Source: Flavobacteriia bacterium (GTDB lineage: Bacteria; Bacteroidota; Bacteroidia; Flavobacteriales; Flavobacteriaceae). Taken from it: a DNA stretch of 64,000 bases. The notes under the pieces were generated by a model that had not been told where the DNA came from, ran no database searches, and saw nothing but the letters and a program-made list of their open reading frames with translations. Positions 7,780-17,127 of the stretch are shown piece after piece (the stretch's first letter is position 1; every line of letters begins with the position of its first letter). The stretch is from the NCBI GenBank assembly GCA_004293165.1, contig RDYL01000007.1:62001-126000 (forward strand), written 5' to 3'. Made by a program: the position numbers and the translations under genes.

Positions 7780-10500
7780 ATGAAAAAAACACTACTCTTA
7801 ATTATTTCATTATTTTTTACTTTTCACATTGCTTCTGCTCAATGTGATAGTCCCACTTTTCCTGGGGTAAATAATATTTCTCAAAACTCTGCAATTATTT
7901 TCTGGGAAGATGTTACTTCAACTGCAGAATGGAGAATTGAAGTATCTTATAATGGAGTTGCAGGAACTCAATATAATGTAACTTCAAAGCCATATACTTT
8001 GTCAAATTTACCTTGTGGCTCAAACATAATGGTTACAATAACTTCTATTTGTTCTCCAAATGTAATGAGTACCCCTATTACTATGACCTTTATGACGGCT
8101 CCTTGTAATCAACCAGGTCAACCGCAAAGTTTTTCAGCTTGTGTAGACGGGCCTAGTCAAGCGTGTTTTGACTTAACACTTAATGATGTAAACTTGATAG
8201 GAACGCTTAATCCTGCTGAGCATGTTGTTACATATCATGCTTCTAATGATGATGCAAATAATAATATTAATCCACTTTCTTCACCATATTGTGTAGGTTT
8301 AGGAGTAAATCATCCAGTATATTGTAGAGTAACTAATACTACAAATATGAACTCTTATATTTCAGTATTTTTCTTGCATGTTACAGGGTATGTATACAAT
8401 CAAGCAGCATTGACTCAAATGGAACAATGTGATCAAGATAACAATGGTTCTATTACTTTTAATTTAACATCAACTGCAGCACAATTAAATACTACAAATG
8501 TATTAACGTATTATGCTACCCAAGGTGATGCTGAAAATGAACAAAATCCAATTATAAACCCTACAATATTTACAGCTGTAGTTCAACCTTCTACTATTCC
8601 TATTTATATTAGAGAAAGTATTGTTAATAGTTGTGATAGTATATATACATTTAATTTGCGAACATATGCAAATTGTAACTTAGCTTCAGTTTGTAGTTTA
8701 GCAAATTCACTATGCGGTACATTGGGTATTACATTTCAAAATACAATCAATGTTTCTTCGACTGGTACACAAGGATGTTTAAATACAACACCTAATCCAA
8801 CTTGGTTTTATTTACCAATTAGTAATACAGGGAATATTAACTTAATGATTCAACAAAGTGTAGATCCAAATTTTAGTAACTCAAATTTAGATGTTGATTA
8901 TGTTATTTATGGGCCATTTTCAGATCCTGTAACCCCTTGTAATGGGCAAATTACAACAAATAATATTGTGAGTTGTAGTTATTCTGCTTCACCAACTGAA
9001 TATCCTGTTATAAGTAATGCTATTGCTGGTCAATATTATCTAATTATGGTAACTAATTTTAGTAATATTGCAGGCTACATAAGAATTAGCGATTTCGGAA
9101 ACTCACAAGGAACAATCGATTGTACGGGGATTCGATTAAATGCATTTTTGGATACGAATGCAAATGGAACTCAAGATAACGGTGAAAATAATTTTCCTTT
9201 AGGACAGTTTCAATATGAAAAGAACAATAATGGTACTATTCACAATGTAACTTCACTAACGGGAGTTTATAACATATATGAAAACAACTCATCAAATTCA
9301 TATGATATTAACTATGTAATTGATCCTGCATATGCAGCAATGTATTCATTAACAACAAGCTCTTACAGTAATGTAAATATAACATCTGGTTCTGGTATAA
9401 CTATTTATAACTTCCCAATCAATGTAATACAATCTTATAATGACTTAGCTGTAACTATAATACCATTTTCTTCACCTCGACCAGGATTTACATATAGTAA
9501 TAAAATTATATATGCTAATATTGGTAATCAAACAATTCCATCAGGAACAGTAACTTTTAACAATGATAGTAATGTTACTATAACCAATATTTCTCAAAGT
9601 GGAACTAACCCAACAACAACTGGTTTTAATCATAATTTTACTAATTTATTACCTTTTGAGCATAGAGAAATTACGGTAACTTTTCAAGTACCAACAATTC
9701 CAACTGTTGATGCAGGACAATATTTGACAAATACGGCTTCAATTATACCTTTAACAAATGATATTGTACTTGAAAATAATAACAATTCTTCATCTCAAAT
9801 GATAATTAATGCATATGATCCTAATGACAAAATGGAGTCTCATGGGGAAGAAATTTTACACAGTTCATTTACTTCTGAAGATTATTTGTATTACACCATT
9901 CGTTTCGAAAACACAGGAAATGCAAGCGCAATTAATGTAAGAATTAATGATGTATTAGACGCTAGATTAGATGAAAATTCAATTAAAATGGTAAGCGCTA
10001 GTCATTCTTATATTTTAGATCGTGTTGAAGATAATTTAACATGGAAATTTAATAACATAATGTTACCCGTTTCAATTGCGAATTCAGCTATTGGAAAAGG
10101 ATATATTATGTTTAAAGTAAAACCAAAACCAGGTTACGCTGTTAACGATATTATTTCTAATACAGCTTCAATTTATTTTGATTTTAATCCAGCAATTATA
10201 ACAAATACCTATACTACTACTTTTGTAGCAACATTAGGAACTAACACTTTTGAAAATAATCAATTTATAGTTTATCCTAATCCTACAAATGATTTTGTGA
10301 CAATAACATCAAGCAATAATTATAATACTATTAAATCTATTATTATTTATGATATGCTGGGTAAAGTAATTATTTCTGAAGATTGTAATTATTCGGTAAT
10401 TCAAACAATTAATACTTCAGAATTAAATTCTGGCATCTATTTAATTGATATAGTAAGTAAAGACAATGCACGGACAACAAAAAAACTAATTATTAGATAA
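7780..10500 (+). CDS. Large secreted T9SS-dependent surface protein
   Basis: A 906-residue protein with a signal peptide (MKKTLLLIISLFFTFHIASAQ), a fibronectin-III-like N-terminal segment, Asn/Thr-rich repeats with paired cysteines, a DUF11/DUF7619-like conserved segment (AYDPNDK..., YYTIRFENTGNASAINV..., TASIYFDFN) near 690-810, and a type A T9SS sorting domain at the C-terminus (VYPNPTNDFVTI ... YDMLGKV ... GIYLIDI ... KKLIIR). It should be exported through the Sec system, then across the outer membrane by T9SS, and either released or anchored to surface polysaccharide. The role is unknown; adhesion is plausible. It stands alone, after a 244-base AT-rich gap and before a strong terminator. 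Confidence 0.85.
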   Translation: MKKTLLLIISLFFTFHIASAQCDSPTFPGVNNISQNSAIIFWEDVTSTAEWRIEVSYNGVAGTQYNVTSKPYTLSNLPCGSNIMVTITSICSPNVMSTPITMTFMTAPCNQPGQPQSFSACVDGPSQACFDLTLNDVNLIGTLNPAEHVVTYHASNDDANNNINPLSSPYCVGLGVNHPVYCRVTNTTNMNSYISVFFLHVTGYVYNQAALTQMEQCDQDNNGSITFNLTSTAAQLNTTNVLTYYATQGDAENEQNPIINPTIFTAVVQPSTIPIYIRESIVNSCDSIYTFNLRTYANCNLASVCSLANSLCGTLGITFQNTINVSSTGTQGCLNTTPNPTWFYLPISNTGNINLMIQQSVDPNFSNSNLDVDYVIYGPFSDPVTPCNGQITTNNIVSCSYSASPTEYPVISNAIAGQYYLIMVTNFSNIAGYIRISDFGNSQGTIDCTGIRLNAFLDTNANGTQDNGENNFPLGQFQYEKNNNGTIHNVTSLTGVYNIYENNSSNSYDINYVIDPAYAAMYSLTTSSYSNVNITSGSGITIYNFPINVIQSYNDLAVTIIPFSSPRPGFTYSNKIIYANIGNQTIPSGTVTFNNDSNVTITNISQSGTNPTTTGFNHNFTNLLPFEHREITVTFQVPTIPTVDAGQYLTNTASIIPLTNDIVLENNNNSSSQMIINAYDPNDKMESHGEEILHSSFTSEDYLYYTIRFENTGNASAINVRINDVLDARLDENSIKMVSASHSYILDRVEDNLTWKFNNIMLPVSIANSAIGKGYIMFKVKPKPGYAVNDIISNTASIYFDFNPAIITNTYTTTFVATLGTNTFENNQFIVYPNPTNDFVTITSSNNYNTIKSIIIYDMLGKVIISEDCNYSVIQTINTSELNSGIYLIDIVSKDNARTTKKLIIR

Positions 10501-10524
10501 TTTTTTTGATAAATATTAAATTCA

Positions 10525-10557
10525 AAAAGCCCTGAAAAATTAATTCAGGGCTTTTTA
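10525..10557 (+). terminator. Rho-independent terminator after the T9SS gene
   Basis: Stem AAGCCCTGAA / TTCAGGGCTT with a short A/T loop followed by TTTTATTTTTT, 24 bases after the stop of the 906-residue protein gene. Confidence 0.9.
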
Positions 10558-10670
10558 TTTTTTATGCATTAATATTTTGCAGATTACAAACTAATATTTA
10601 ATACTTCTTTATTTTGTTTATTATTAGAATATGCTATTCTAAATTATTTAAAAGAGGCTGATTTCAGTAT

Positions 10671-11633
10671 TTAGCAATTCTGAACAATAAAAAAATACAA
10701 TGGCATTCCAATGGTTATATTAACTGGAAATGTAATTGCCAATGCCATAGGTAAAAATAATCCTGGATTTGCTTTTGGAACAGTTATTTTCATTGCTGCT
10801 GGCACCGCAATATATGAAGCACTTGCTGCTAGTATCGAAAAAATGAAACGATTAGAAATATCATCTGTAACAAAACCACTCAACCAAGCAAAAATACTTC
10901 CATTTACTAACGGAATTAATAAGGCAAAAGCAAAAGGAAACCAACCATGAGAAAAGAAAGATTTCAATTTTTTACCACTAGTAATTCCCATATCTAATAA
11001 AAAGATTGCTAAAAAACCTTTGAATAAATCATTTGTAAAAGGAGCTATTCCTTGTGCATCTTTTGCACTCGTTAGATAACCAATTATTAAACTACCAATA
11101 ATTAATAAGACACTTCCATTAGTGAATGAATGTCTAATAATTTCTGCCTTATTAATTTTATTTGATTGCTCTTTGTTAAATATTGAAATTAATACCAAAC
11201 CAACAATAATAGCTGGTGACTCCATAATAGCCATAATAGCCACCATATAGCCATGGAGTGAAAGTTGATGTGATTCTAAATAAGATACCGCAGTAACAAA
11301 GGTAACAGCACTAATGGAACCATAAGCAGCCGCAATTGCACCTGCATCATGAACATTTAATTTGCGTTTAAGAATAAAAAAAGTATAAAGCGGAATTATA
11401 ATAGCAATTGATACTCCAAACAGCATCGACCAAAGAATTTCACTGGTAATTGTTTCGTGAGACAATTCTTGTCCTCCTTTAAAACCAATAGCAAAAAGCA
11501 GATAAAGCGAGATAAACTTAGAGGAATTTTGAGGAATTTCTAAATCACTTTTTAAATACACAGCTACGATCCCAAGAATAAAATATAATAATGCGGGATT
11601 TGTTAAATTTTCAAGAAGTAAGTTAAAATTCAT
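10671..11633 (-). CDS. Sodium-dependent bicarbonate transporter family permease (SbtA-like)
   Basis: A 320-residue membrane protein with about ten hydrophobic segments. The YLLFAIGFKGG segment, the AAAYGSISAVTFVTA loop and the PAIIVGL segment match the SbtA family, whose cyanobacterial members take up bicarbonate with sodium. It is the last gene of a five-gene minus-strand run and starts inside the end of the Sua5 gene (11-base overlap). In a heterotroph it probably supplies bicarbonate for anaplerotic carboxylation. The gene beginning at 14023 on the other strand, a LysR regulator, may control it, as CbbR-like regulators do for other inorganic-carbon genes. Transport specificity is inferred from family only. 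Confidence 0.85.
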   Translation of the reverse strand: MNFNLLLENLTNPALLYFILGIVAVYLKSDLEIPQNSSKFISLYLLFAIGFKGGQELSHETITSEILWSMLFGVSIAIIIPLYTFFILKRKLNVHDAGAIAAAYGSISAVTFVTAVSYLESHQLSLHGYMVAIMAIMESPAIIVGLVLISIFNKEQSNKINKAEIIRHSFTNGSVLLIIGSLIIGYLTSAKDAQGIAPFTNDLFKGFLAIFLLDMGITSGKKLKSFFSHGWFPFAFALLIPLVNGSIFAWLSGFVTDDISNRFIFSILAASASYIAVPAAMKITVPKANPGLFLPMALAITFPVNITIGMPLYFFIVQNC

Positions 11634-12618
11634 TTTCTGTTGTTAAGTAGTTAGTTATTTTGTCGTCTTTTTTTGAGGCGCGTTCTAATCGGTCATTAAT
11701 CGAATTTCCTAGTCCATACTCTGGAAAACGTTCGGCAATAATTACCTCTAAATTCATTTTATCTAATTCATGAAGTACCTCATATAATTTTGAAGCCGCT
11801 TGTTTTAAATCCCCATCTTCAGAAAGTACTCGTTGATATGTTGGGTTAAAATCAGGCTCAAATTCATTAAAAAGTAAAAGACCTATTTTTTTACCAGAAT
11901 ACCAATCCAATTCTTCTTTTACATTTCTAGTTAGAATAAAATCAGTTTTAGGAGCATAATGCTTTAAAAACATACCTGGAGTAATAGTCTTTTTTTCTTT
12001 TTTGTTAGATACAATTAGTGATCCTGTAATTTTTTCAATGGCTTCTACAGGGAGCGCACCTAAACGATATAAAACTACTTTGTTATTATTAAATCCTACA
12101 ATTGTTGATTCTATTCCAGCCTTGCAAATACCTCCTTCTAAGACCATATCGATTTGAGTTGTAAAGTAATCTTCAACATGATTTGCTGTGGTGGGACTAA
12201 TACTTGTAAAAGGATTTGCACTTGGCGCCACCAGAGGATAATCTAATTTATTAAGAAGCTCTAAAGCGATAGGATGATTTGGAACACGAACCGCTACCGT
12301 ATCTTGATTTGCGGTAACTAAATCAGGAATATGCGGTTGCTTTTTCAAGATGAAAGTCAAAGGTCCTGGCCAAAATACATTTGCCAATTCATATGCAATC
12401 GATGGGATATCAGTAGCAACTTTGTCTAAATCTTCAATTCCTTTAATATGAACAATCAACGGGTTAAACGTAGGTCGTTTTTTAACATCAAATATTTTAT
12501 GAATAGCTGCTGTATTAAAAGCATTTCCAGCCAAACCATAAACTGTTTCTGTTGGAAAACCAATGATGCCATTTTTGTTGAGATGCTGAACAGCTAAATT
12601 TATATCGTTACTTATCAT
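11623..12618 (-). CDS. L-threonylcarbamoyladenylate synthase (Sua5 type)
   Basis: A 331-residue enzyme with an N-terminal YrdC domain (KKRPTFNPLIVH, GPLTFILKK, VAVRVPNHP, LVAPSANPFTSISPT) and a C-terminal Sua5 domain from about residue 210 (PGMFLKHYAPKTDF). It makes threonylcarbamoyl-AMP from threonine, bicarbonate and ATP for t6A37 of ANN-decoding tRNAs. It is notable that the next gene, overlapping by 11 bases, is a bicarbonate transporter: bicarbonate is a substrate of this enzyme. The upstream gene ends 5 bases away. The assignment is secure. Confidence 0.92.
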   Translation of the reverse strand: MISNDINLAVQHLNKNGIIGFPTETVYGLAGNAFNTAAIHKIFDVKKRPTFNPLIVHIKGIEDLDKVATDIPSIAYELANVFWPGPLTFILKKQPHIPDLVTANQDTVAVRVPNHPIALELLNKLDYPLVAPSANPFTSISPTTANHVEDYFTTQIDMVLEGGICKAGIESTIVGFNNNKVVLYRLGALPVEAIEKITGSLIVSNKKEKKTITPGMFLKHYAPKTDFILTRNVKEELDWYSGKKIGLLLFNEFEPDFNPTYQRVLSEDGDLKQAASKLYEVLHELDKMNLEVIIAERFPEYGLGNSINDRLERASKKDDKITNYLTTENEF

Positions 12619-12623
12619 TTTTT

Positions 12624-13490
12624 TTAGGGGTTACAAAAATCACAATACATTGGGTCTTCTGTTTTCTTTCCGTTTGGATAACACACCTTGGTTTCGTATT
12701 GGCAATGTTTACATTTTAAAATATGTGCCGATGTAGATCGCGTAGGAATTGAACAAGCACTACATAATAAACCGGCTTCGGTACTAACCACACCAAAGCC
12801 GGGTAAAAAACAGACGGGGCAAACCGAGTGCAACTTGTTTATTAACTTTAAACTAGCTTCTTTTATAATTTTCATTCGAGTGGGATTGTGCATTGCTCGC
12901 ATGTCGGTTTCAATGAAGCACTGCATTCCACTTGAAGTAAATTCGTGATATACTTTTTCAAGGGTTTCAAAATCACAAATACCTTTTTCAATTCGCGTCC
13001 AATTTTTCTCAGCATTTTTTAAAATAACACCGTGCGATGGAAATTGAACAATATCTAAAAACGAATACAAGTCGCCGATTGAATGAATTTCTGTACTTTG
13101 AAAATTGGTTTCTAAGCTCAAAACACGTTCAACAATTTCAAGATGATTTTTTTGATCTATAAGCATTATCAATTCATCATTCGCAGGAGCAAAAAAGACT
13201 GTAGGATGATTTCCAAAAGAACCCTCTGTTGCTACAGCTAAATCAAATTTTTCTGATTTCATGCCTTCCAAACACTTTTGTCTTAACGTGGTTAAAGCAT
13301 CTTCTTGCCTAGATATTTCTCCCGAAAAAGTACCCAAACTATCGGTATCAAAGTCTTTTGCTACTACACATTGTACTCCCAATGCTTCTTCAAGTAAAGG
13401 AGCAATAACGGTTTCCTTTTGATGCTTGGTAACAATAAGCAAACGACGACCAGAAAAAAAATCGGAATCAATCTTCATACTCGATTTCAA
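12624..13490 (-). CDS. Conserved protein with C-terminal zinc ribbons (DUF6671-like)
   Basis: A 288-residue protein. The N-terminal two thirds look like an alpha/beta domain (RRLLIVTKHQKETVIAPLLEE, LAVATEGSFGNHPTVFFAPANDELIMLID), and the C-terminal third carries four CxxC-type pairs (CPVC, CSAC, CKHC, CDFC), consistent with two zinc ribbons. It resembles proteins annotated as DUF6671; no function is known to me. It starts within the preceding small gene (23-base overlap) and ends 5 bases before sua5, so it is translationally coupled. The second methionine (MKID, 13478) is an alternative start. Confidence 0.7.
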   Translation of the reverse strand: MKSSMKIDSDFFSGRRLLIVTKHQKETVIAPLLEEALGVQCVVAKDFDTDSLGTFSGEISRQEDALTTLRQKCLEGMKSEKFDLAVATEGSFGNHPTVFFAPANDELIMLIDQKNHLEIVERVLSLETNFQSTEIHSIGDLYSFLDIVQFPSHGVILKNAEKNWTRIEKGICDFETLEKVYHEFTSSGMQCFIETDMRAMHNPTRMKIIKEASLKLINKLHSVCPVCFLPGFGVVSTEAGLLCSACSIPTRSTSAHILKCKHCQYETKVCYPNGKKTEDPMYCDFCNP

Positions 13491-13752
13491 TAAACGATTT
13501 TATCTTTAGTTTTCTATTATTTGCTTTAGCATACTGTAAAATATCAGAGATGGATTCTGCACTTTCTCTTAATTGAGATATACGATGCAAGGCTTTTTCA
13601 TCATCTTCACCAAAACGAACTTGAGAACTAAAGTTTTGGACTTTATTAAAATGGATGTTTTTATTGCACATATCTAGTAATATTTCACGTGCTTCAAACG
13701 AATTGAATTCACCATTGAACAAATTAATTTTCTTCAGGGTTTCCATACGCAA
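13468..13752 (-). CDS. Small hypothetical protein (94 aa) of the sbtA operon
   Basis: A soluble, charged 94-residue protein with no domain I recognise. It overlaps the small membrane-protein gene upstream by 29 bases and the zinc-ribbon gene downstream by 23 bases, so it is most likely co-translated with them. METLKK (13746) could be the real start instead of MRMETL. No catalytic motif is seen. Confidence 0.6.
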   Translation of the reverse strand: MRMETLKKINLFNGEFNSFEAREILLDMCNKNIHFNKVQNFSSQVRFGEDDEKALHRISQLRESAESISDILQYAKANNRKLKIKSFIEIEYED

Positions 13753-13921
13753 TATTGGTTAAATTATTTATTAATCGAATCATTACTAACATTATCAAAA
13801 TGGCAAGTCCAGTATAAAGTTCTTGATAAATAATTGCCGGTGTAATTAATATCTTAAAAATCAAAAATGATTCAACTACTACACATAAAATCAAAATAAT
13901 TTGTATTATTATTTTTCTCAT
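13724..13921 (-). CDS. Small two-TM membrane protein (65 aa)
   Basis: A 65-residue protein with two hydrophobic segments (about residues 4-28 and 34-53) and a polar tail (NNLTNIAYGNPEEN). It is the first gene of the minus-strand operon leading to sua5 and sbtA and overlaps the following gene by 29 bases. The function is unknown. It lies back to back with the LysR gene, 101 bases apart. Confidence 0.55.
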   Translation of the reverse strand: MRKIIIQIILILCVVVESFLIFKILITPAIIYQELYTGLAILIMLVMIRLINNLTNIAYGNPEEN

Positions 13922-13990
13922 AACTTAGATGTTGCTTTTTAAATTGATTTCATTTGCAAATTTTAGGATAATTATTTATATATTTTTATT

Positions 13991-13998
13991 TATATTTG
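13991..13998 (+). promoter_or_regulatory. Putative -7 box TATATTTG of the LysR gene
   Basis: Matches the Bacteroidota TAnnTTTG box and lies 24 bases upstream of the LysR start codon. It is inside the divergent gap shared with the sbtA operon. Confidence 0.6.
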
Positions 13999-14022
13999 TA
14001 ATGTTATATATAAATTTAATTA

Positions 14023-14946
14023 ATGAATTACACATTAAACCAGTTGCGAATATTCTTGAAAGTAGTGCAAAACCAGAGTGTTACTAAAGCTTCGGAAGAG
14101 TTACATTTGACCCAGCCAGCTGTATCCATTCAATTAAAAAATTTTCAAGATCAATTTGAAATTCCGCTAACGGAAGTAGTAGGAAGAAAGATTTATGTGA
14201 CTGATTTTGGAAAAGAAATTGCAGAGGCGGCCGAGCAAATCTTACAACAAGTAAATACCATCGATTATAAAACTTTAGCGTATAAAGGTCAACTTTTTGG
14301 AAAAATTAAAATATCGGTAGTATCTACAGGAAAATATGTAATGCCATATTTTTTAGCCGATTTTTTAAAAATGCATCCAGGAGTTCAATTAGAAATGGAT
14401 GTTACAAACAAGAATAAAGTGGTTAAAAGTTTACAAAATAATGAAGTAGATTTTGCTTTGGTCTCTATTTTGCCTGAGAAGATTAAAGTTGAAAAAATAG
14501 ATTTAATGCAAAACAAATTGTTTTTAGTAGGCAATATGGAGGAGGATTTTAGTAAGAAAAAAAACATTGAAGCTATTTTACAAAACCGTCCATTGTTGTT
14601 TAGAGAAAGTGGATCTGGAACACGCCAAACCATGGAACGTTTTATTGATCAAAATGCCATTAAAATTGAAAAAAAGATGGAACTTACTTCTAATGAAGCT
14701 ATCAAACAAGCCATTTTAGCAGGTTTAGGCTATTCAATCATGCCTTTAATTGGTATTCGTAAAGAGATACAAAACAATGAATTACAAATTATACCTTTAA
14801 AAGGATTACCTATTAAAACCAATTGGAGTTTAATTTGGGTAAAAGGCAAAAACCACAACCCTGCTGCCCTAGCCTATTTGAATTATTTAAAAAAGGAAAA
14901 AGAAGCAATTATCCATTCCAAATTTAGTTGGTATGAGACGATGTAA
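14023..14946 (+). CDS. LysR-family transcriptional regulator
   Basis: A 307-residue regulator: N-terminal winged helix (LNQLRIFLKVV...SVTKASEELHLTQPAVSIQLKNFQ) followed by a periplasmic-binding-like effector domain from about residue 90. The effector domain recalls CbbR/CysB-type members. It is divergent from the five-gene operon that ends with the SbtA-like transporter, the usual arrangement for LysR regulators and their targets. The likely role is control of that operon in response to a carbon or metabolite signal; the effector is unknown. Confidence 0.9.
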   Translation: MNYTLNQLRIFLKVVQNQSVTKASEELHLTQPAVSIQLKNFQDQFEIPLTEVVGRKIYVTDFGKEIAEAAEQILQQVNTIDYKTLAYKGQLFGKIKISVVSTGKYVMPYFLADFLKMHPGVQLEMDVTNKNKVVKSLQNNEVDFALVSILPEKIKVEKIDLMQNKLFLVGNMEEDFSKKKNIEAILQNRPLLFRESGSGTRQTMERFIDQNAIKIEKKMELTSNEAIKQAILAGLGYSIMPLIGIRKEIQNNELQIIPLKGLPIKTNWSLIWVKGKNHNPAALAYLNYLKKEKEAIIHSKFSWYETM

Positions 14947-15022
14947 ATCTATTTTGGGACGAAGACAGATAATCAAAAAATGCTTAACAGCAAGACAAAC
15001 TGTGCGGTTAGAAAACTAAAAT

Positions 15023-15240
15023 AAGTGAAACGCTCTGTGCAACTCTCTTAACACAATCCACTTCAAAAGAAACTCAGTGCAGCTCGGTGTAAAAAATTAA
15101 CCACAACCCGAAACCCGAAACCTGATGCAATAAAGTGAAACGCTCTGTGAAACTCTCCCAACGCAATCCACTTCAAAAGAAACTCAGTGCAGCTCGGTGT
15201 AAAAAATTAACCACAACTCGTAACCCGAAACTCGCAACCT
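15023..15240. repeat. Two-copy 110-bp direct repeat
   Basis: Unit 1 is 15023-15132 and unit 2 is 15133-15240. Both begin AAGTGAAACGCTCTGTG and share ACTCAGTGCAGCTCGGTG and the ending (A)ACCCGAAAC. The 5' words AAGTGAAACG and CTCTGTG match the larger array at 19874-20510. The preceding 15 to 76 bases (14947-15022) show nothing recognisable. Confidence 0.85.
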
Positions 15241-16650
15241 CTACTCCACCACCAACTTACTACTAGAAACCACAGCTGCTCCTTGCTTAACCAAAACTAA
15301 ATATACTCCAGCAGGATAAGCACTAACATTTAACTCATTAGTTCCTGAAACAGAATCCAAAGCCACCTCATGAATCAACCTACCCGTTACATCAAAAACA
15401 GCAACAGTAGCATTAGCTAAAGCTAAATCATATTGTAAGGTCACCACATCCTTAGCAGGATTAGGATACATCGTAAAAACATTCTTCTGTTGAAATATTG
15501 GAGTAGACAATGGCGTTACACAAATTCCTAATGTTTGTTGTGGCGAAGTATAGTAATTAAGGTCATAAATTATACCATTACCAAACTCGCCATAATAATT
15601 TATACCCCAATACCATACTGTTCCGTCTGTTTTTGTAGCCATAGTGATAGCAGAATATCGAGTTTGGACAGTGTCCCAATTAGTATCAGTACCAACTTGT
15701 TGTGGTGATTCTAAAGGAGAATTCGTATGTCCTAATCCTAGTTGACCATTAGTATTTATTCCCCATGCCCATAGGGTACCATTACTTTTAACTCCATAAG
15801 AGGACTGAGTTCCTGCACAAAAACTTTTCCAAGTATCAGTAGTTATTTGTTGTGGAATATTAGTTACAGAAGGAACTCCTCCTACGCCTAATACTGCCCC
15901 ACCTCCCCAAGACCACAAGGTTCCGTCTTGCTTTTGTGCTAATATATGTCCTCCTCCAACACTCATTTTAACCCAATCGGTGTCTGTGCCAACTTGGGTA
16001 GGTGTTGATACTGTTGTAGTACTAGAACCTGAAACAATAATCGAATTAGGATTTGAACCCCATCCCCAAATGGTACCATCTGATTTTATAGCAAAGGAAG
16101 TATCGTTTGGACCAGTAGCAATGTCAATCCAATCGGTATCAGTACCAATTTGTATGGGTATAGGCTGGTTTAAGGTTGCAGGAGCATTACCTGTTTGGTA
16201 ATTGTCATTTCGTCCCCAACCCCAAATAGTACCATCCGCTTTAAGTGCAATCGTAAAAAAACTTGCAGACGTTACTTTTATCCAATTAGTTAATGTTGTA
16301 ATTTGTTGAAAACTAGTGAAATTTTGAGTACCTGAATTAACGCCTAATGCTCCATGTTGGTTACTACCACAGCCCCACAAAGTACCATTGTTTTTAATAG
16401 CAAATATTCTACTCCCACCAAGATAAATTTTATTCCACTCATTTAAAATTCCTATTTGTATTGGATTAGGCTCACCTTCATTTCCATTATTAGTACTTAA
16501 ATTACCCCAACTTGAAGAGCCCCAACCCCATAAAGTTCCATCTTCCTTTTCGGCAACTGTATGTCCCCAAAATGATATGTTTTCATAACATTGTGCATTA
16601 CTTCCAATTGAAAAACCAATTAATAAAATACTAAGTAATTTTTTCTTCAT
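15241..16650 (-). CDS. Secreted RCC1-repeat protein with T9SS sorting domain
   Basis: A 469-residue protein. Signal peptide MKKKLLSILLIGFSIGSNAQ, then about six or seven RCC1-like blades marked by DGTLWGWG, NGTLWGCG, DGTIWGWG, DGTLWSWG, NGTLWAWG and DGTVWYWG, predicting a beta-propeller (residues ~35-375). The C-terminus is a type A T9SS domain (MYPNPAKDVVTLQYDLA ... FDVTGRLIHEVAL ... GVYLVLV). It is exported to the cell surface or medium; the ligand is unknown. The stop codon abuts the 110-bp repeat pair. The gene has its own gap and is preceded by the hairpin that terminates the remnant at 16705-17127. Confidence 0.88.
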   Translation of the reverse strand: MKKKLLSILLIGFSIGSNAQCYENISFWGHTVAEKEDGTLWGWGSSSWGNLSTNNGNEGEPNPIQIGILNEWNKIYLGGSRIFAIKNNGTLWGCGSNQHGALGVNSGTQNFTSFQQITTLTNWIKVTSASFFTIALKADGTIWGWGRNDNYQTGNAPATLNQPIPIQIGTDTDWIDIATGPNDTSFAIKSDGTIWGWGSNPNSIIVSGSSTTTVSTPTQVGTDTDWVKMSVGGGHILAQKQDGTLWSWGGGAVLGVGGVPSVTNIPQQITTDTWKSFCAGTQSSYGVKSNGTLWAWGINTNGQLGLGHTNSPLESPQQVGTDTNWDTVQTRYSAITMATKTDGTVWYWGINYYGEFGNGIIYDLNYYTSPQQTLGICVTPLSTPIFQQKNVFTMYPNPAKDVVTLQYDLALANATVAVFDVTGRLIHEVALDSVSGTNELNVSAYPAGVYLVLVKQGAAVVSSSKLVVE

Positions 16651-16665
16651 AATTACAATTGTTTA

Positions 16666-16694
16666 AAACAGGTACGCCATTGGCGTACCTGTTT
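16666..16694 (-). terminator. 13-bp hairpin terminator AAACAGGTACGCC
   Basis: AAACAGGTACGCCA and TGGCGTACCTGTTT form a perfect stem with a tiny loop. On the minus strand it is followed by TTTT and directly follows the stop codon (16705) of the T9SS remnant. Confidence 0.8.
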
Positions 16695-16704
16695 GTAGTT
16701 ATTC

Positions 16705-17127
16705 TTATTTAATAATTAATTTGTTTTGCCATAAAATAGTACTTGCATGTTTTACAACTAGCATATACATACCTGAAGGATAATTGTCAACTGTTAATAT
16801 GACTTCCTTATCAGTCGAAGATAGCGCTTTTTTAGCAATACTTCTTCCTGTTAAATCATAAATTTCAAGCGTTGCACCTTCTAATTCCATAGTATAAGCA
16901 AGCGTCACTTGGGTAGCAGCTGGATTAGGATACAGACTAAAGCTAATTTGGTTAGTGATTGCCTCATCTTTACCTACATTTTTCATTTTGCCAGTAGAAT
17001 CACATCCCGGAACATCAACAGCAAATTTAGTAATACACAATTCATTACCTTCTTTATAAGGTACGGTTCCTTGCAAAATCCAAGTCAATACGCCTCCGTT
17101 AAAAGGACTTTGGGGTAGTAAGACCAT
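16705..17127 (-). pseudogene. Orphan C-terminal part of a T9SS secreted protein
   Basis: A 140-residue frame that contains a complete type A sorting domain (LYPNPAATQVTLAYTME ... YDLTGRSIAKKAL ... SGMYMLVVKHAS ... QNKLIIK) but only about 65 residues before it and no signal peptide. The frame is open upstream only to a TAA at 17161-17163. Without a Sec signal the sorting domain is useless, so this is most likely the 3' remnant of a larger gene that lost its 5' end. The sorting domain is intact in frame and followed by a good terminator, so the loss may be recent. Confidence 0.7.
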
